In this document: piece after piece, positions 22,948-24,966 of the stretch
How positions within the stretch are numbered: position 1 is the first letter of the stretch
How the letters are laid out: every line of letters begins with the position of its first letter
NCBI GenBank assembly: GCA_934098375.1
Contig: CAKOOC010000018.1
Span: 1 to 24,966, forward strand
From: an uncultured Bacilli bacterium
GTDB lineage: Bacteria; Bacillota_I; Bacilli_A; RF39; UBA660
DNA length: 24,966 nt
Direction: 5' to 3'
Position numbers and translations under genes: made by a program
Notes under the pieces: generated by a model
What the model was told of the DNA's origin: nothing
Seen by the model: the letters and a program-made list of their open reading frames with translations, nothing else
The model's database searches: none

Positions 22948-22961
22948 TATATGAGTGCTAA
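22934..22961. promoter_or_regulatory. CIRCE operator 2, long spacing
   Basis: TTAGCACT (22934-22941) and AGTGCTAA (22954-22961) are perfect inverted arms with 12 nt between them, one more than consensus. The ninth bases (T and G) do not pair by Watson-Crick rules. It encloses the -35 hexamer. Its centre is 46 bp from that of CIRCE 1. Confidence 0.85.
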
Positions 22962-22997
22962 TTTTTAAATTTTTTTGAAAGTTTTTAAGATATAAAA

Positions 22998-23018
22998 AAA
23001 GGATTGTGATAACCCTTT
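22998..23018 (-). terminator. terminator of the glycine-rich protein gene
   Basis: AAAGGGTT (23018-23011) pairs with AATCCTTT (23005-22998) with one wobble and a 5-nt loop, followed by T residues on the minus strand. The stem takes in part of the stop codon. Confidence 0.75.
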
Positions 23019-24966
23019 ATTTTACAAGTGAAATTCTAGCGTAACCGTTTCCTTTTTTGGCGTAATTTTGCATTGGAGTTTCGGATACATTTATTGTTGA
23101 AACGGTTTTCGTACTTGCAGTGGATGATTCAGTACAATTATAGCAGTACATTACTTTATTTGTAAGTAAGCTATTACCAATATAACCAGAGCCGCCGGCA
23201 CCGCCCATACCGGAAGCACCACCATAGTATCCTCCACCGCCGCCGCCAATGCCATCATCGGTTGGTGCAGTTGCTAGGCCGAATTTTCCATAATATAAAC
23301 TGGAGTTTCCACTGCTTACTGTTTGTTTGCCGCCAGTCGCTAAATAGCTTGTTGCTCCGCTACTTGAATAGAAGTCTTGAACATCTTGGCCTTCAAAACC
23401 ACCACCAGAACCACCAACGGAATGATGATAATAGCTTTGTAATAAGAAGTAATAACTTCCACCACCGCCACCAGCTACAATTAAAAGACTTGATTGATAG
23501 TTTTCATAATTACTTAAAGTGCCATCACCTTTGCTTTCGGTAGCAATGTGAGTAGCACCACCACCGGAGCCAAAATAATTATCTGATGAATATGAGTAAC
23601 CAGCTAAATTATTAGCACCACCATTGTATCCGCCAGCAACAACTACACGACTTTTTCCATCACCTTGTCCTTGTTTACCTTGACCACCAACAACAATATA
23701 TATTTTTTGATTAGCAGTTAAATTTACTTCGCCTTTTGAGTAACCGCCATACCCACCTTTTTGATTATAATCCATAGTTGTTTTGCCATCGCCACCCTGT
23801 GCTCCCCACGTTTCTAATTTATATGTTCCAGTGGTTGGAGCAGTAAATGTTTGAACATTTCCGGTATAAGCAAAAGTCCATGATTTTATCCAGGTTGCTT
23901 TAATAGCAGTATTTTTAGATTTTATAGTTAATTTATTTTCATTTATGACCGCATCTCCTGATATGATTGTCCAGCCATTAAAAGTATAACCATTTTTAAC
24001 TGGTTCAGTTAGTGTAAAAGTGGTATTGTTTGGATATTTATTTAATAAATTCTGAGTAGTACTTCCGCCATCTAAATCAACCGTTAATTTTACTCCTGTG
24101 GAAATAAATGTTATTCGGGCATAACCATTTCCTTTTTTAGAATAATTAGATGTAGCAGTCGATGAAATATTTGTAGTTGATAGAGTTTTTATATCTTCTG
24201 ACTCAGTAGTTTTACAATTGTAGCAATACATTAATTTATTTACTAATAAATCATTGCCTATATAACCAGATCCGCCGCCTCCACCAGCTTGATTTGAGGC
24301 ACCGCCACCATAGTAGCCGCCGCCGCCTCCACCAGAATAGTGTAAGCCATTACCGCCGGCTCCAAAAGAGCCATCAGTTCCTCTATCTTCATTATTTACT
24401 TTGTTTCCGCCACCAGAAGCGCCACCTGATGTTTGAGTTCCACCACTACCATAAACCCAGTTTGTTTGTGTATTTGTACCATTATTGCCAATATATCCAC
24501 CACCGGAGCCACCCGAACCAGTATAAGGTCCGCTTTGATAAGAGGTTCCTCCTCCGCCGCCAGACACTATTAGTATTGAACTTTTATTTGACGATAAATT
24601 TTTTAATAAACCTGATTGAGTTGCAATATGTGTAGCACCACCGCCACTTGTTGAATATATTGAAGATATTCCGGCACCATTGCCACCGCCATTATAGCCA
24701 CCAGTAATTGTAGCCGATGTTGATTTATCTTCGCCTTTGCCACCCACATTAATATATAATTTATCATTAGCTAATAAATTTGTCGAGCCTATAGAATATC
24801 CTCCATAACCACCTATATAGGTTGTGTCATAATTGCCACCACTGGCACCCCATATTTCCAATTTATATATGCCATTATATGGTGCAGTAAATGTTTGTTC
24901 TGATCCAGTAAAATCAAAATTCCATGTTTGCTGCCATAATGCCTTTATACTTACGTTATTTGATCC
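23017..24966 (-). CDS. modular glycine-rich surface protein with InlB-type repeats, 5' end outside the window
   Basis: The frame is open to the right edge; the TTG at 24861 is internal (KLEIWGASGG), so no true start is visible. The 649 codons present hold the end of an InlB-B/Flg_new-type module (SIKALWQQTW), a first glycine-rich domain, a complete InlB-B-like module (about 23887-24093: DLDGGSTTQNL ... KNGYTFNGWTI ... IKATWIKSW) and a second glycine-rich domain ending at KKGNGYARISLVK. Each glycine-rich domain opens FTGxxQTFTAPxxGxYKLExWGAxGG, has GGGATHIA, an ILIVxGGGGG strand, several runs of 4-6 Gly, GSGYIGN and a CYNC pair. The domain corresponds to the Pfam glycine-rich family also found in ALK/LTK. 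Certainly extracellular in type, although the signal is out of view. There is no LPXTG-like anchor at the C-terminus. Ligand and role are unknown. Confidence 0.88.
   Translation of the reverse strand, partial: GSNNVSIKALWQQTWNFDFTGSEQTFTAPYNGIYKLEIWGASGGNYDTTYIGGYGGYSIGSTNLLANDKLYINVGGKGEDKSTSATITGGYNGGGNGAGISSIYSTSGGGATHIATQSGLLKNLSSNKSSILIVSGGGGGTSYQSGPYTGSGGSGGGYIGNNGTNTQTNWVYGSGGTQTSGGASGGGNKVNNEDRGTDGSFGAGGNGLHYSGGGGGGYYGGGASNQAGGGGGSGYIGNDLLVNKLMYCYNCKTTESEDIKTLSTTNISSTATSNYSKKGNGYARITFISTGVKLTVDLDGGSTTQNLLNKYPNNTTFTLTEPVKNGYTFNGWTIISGDAVINENKLTIKSKNTAIKATWIKSWTFAYTGNVQTFTAPTTGTYKLETWGAQGGDGKTTMDYNQKGGYGGYSKGEVNLTANQKIYIVVGGQGKQGQGDGKSRVVVAGGYNGGANNLAGYSYSSDNYFGSGGGATHIATESKGDGTLSNYENYQSSLLIVAGGGGGSYYFLLQSYYHHSVGGSGGGFEGQDVQDFYSSSGATSYLATGGKQTVSSGNSSLYYGKFGLATAPTDDGIGGGGGGYYGGASGMGGAGGSGYIGNSLLTNKVMYCYNCTESSTASTKTVSTINVSETPMQNYAKKGNGYARISLVK

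Noticed and set aside
23262..24635. His/Arg-rich plus-strand frames opposite the glycine-rich gene
   Set aside because: They are shadows of glycine-rich coding sequence with abnormal composition and no start signals.
24859..24861. TTG at 24861 as start of the glycine-rich protein
   Set aside because: The frame continues upstream for 35 more codons to the window edge and contains the FTAPYNGIYKLE segment that belongs to the domain.
1..24966. Mycoplasma-type genetic code with TGA as tryptophan
   Set aside because: hrcA and lepB end in TGA at the expected protein end and directly overlap the next gene, and conserved tryptophans are TGG.

Overview
The window is an AT-rich chromosomal segment of a low-GC Gram-positive bacterium (Firmicutes/Bacilli side). 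Signature genes are whiA, clpP, rnhC, an LCP-family protein, cvpA and an hrcA-grpE-dnaK-dnaJ heat-shock operon under CIRCE operators. TGA is a true stop (end of hrcA and of lepB) and tryptophan is TGG, so the code is standard and not the Mycoplasma code. Very short spacers, stop codons lying inside terminator hairpins and lineage-specific repeat proteins suggest a compact genome such as the uncultured gut Bacilli/RF39-type clades. That placement is an inference. No tRNA, rRNA, IS element, prophage or CRISPR array was seen.

Layout. At 1-1600 a divergent promoter region with a G8 tract separates a gene leaving the window on the left from a GspE/PilB-type ATPase. At 1604-4465 on the minus strand lie an LCP cell-wall ligase with an unusual extra domain, a DUF2207-type membrane protein and a probably decayed small membrane gene. 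At 4600-8101 a minus-strand operon runs nucleoside kinase-like protein, sortase-type surface protein, glyceraldehyde-3-phosphate dehydrogenase. At 8223-9739 clpP and whiA converge and overlap by 4 bp. At 9774-12850 is the accessory part: two paralogous proteins built from 28-residue helical repeats, each with its own promoter, plus C-terminal remnants of a third paralogue and of a secreted, pilin-like protein. At 12873-16463 are trx-cvpA, rnhC on the plus strand, and lepB-holA. At 16546-22961 is the heat-shock operon hrcA-grpE-dnaK-pepF-dnaJ, with an oligoendopeptidase F gene between dnaK and dnaJ and two CIRCE elements of atypical spacing around a consensus promoter. At 23017-24966 is the 3' part of a large modular glycine-rich surface protein whose domains resemble the glycine-rich domain of animal ALK/LTK receptors.

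How the genes fit together. Housekeeping modules (protein folding and proteolysis, signal peptidase, replication clamp-loader subunit, RNase HIII, thioredoxin, glycolysis) are interleaved with an exported or envelope set: LCP protein, DUF2207 protein, NPKTG surface protein, glycine-rich protein and pilus-type ATPase. The least explained material is the 28-residue-repeat protein family at 9.8-12.9 kb and the glycine-rich protein at the right edge. Function assignments come from motif recognition by eye; no database search was run.
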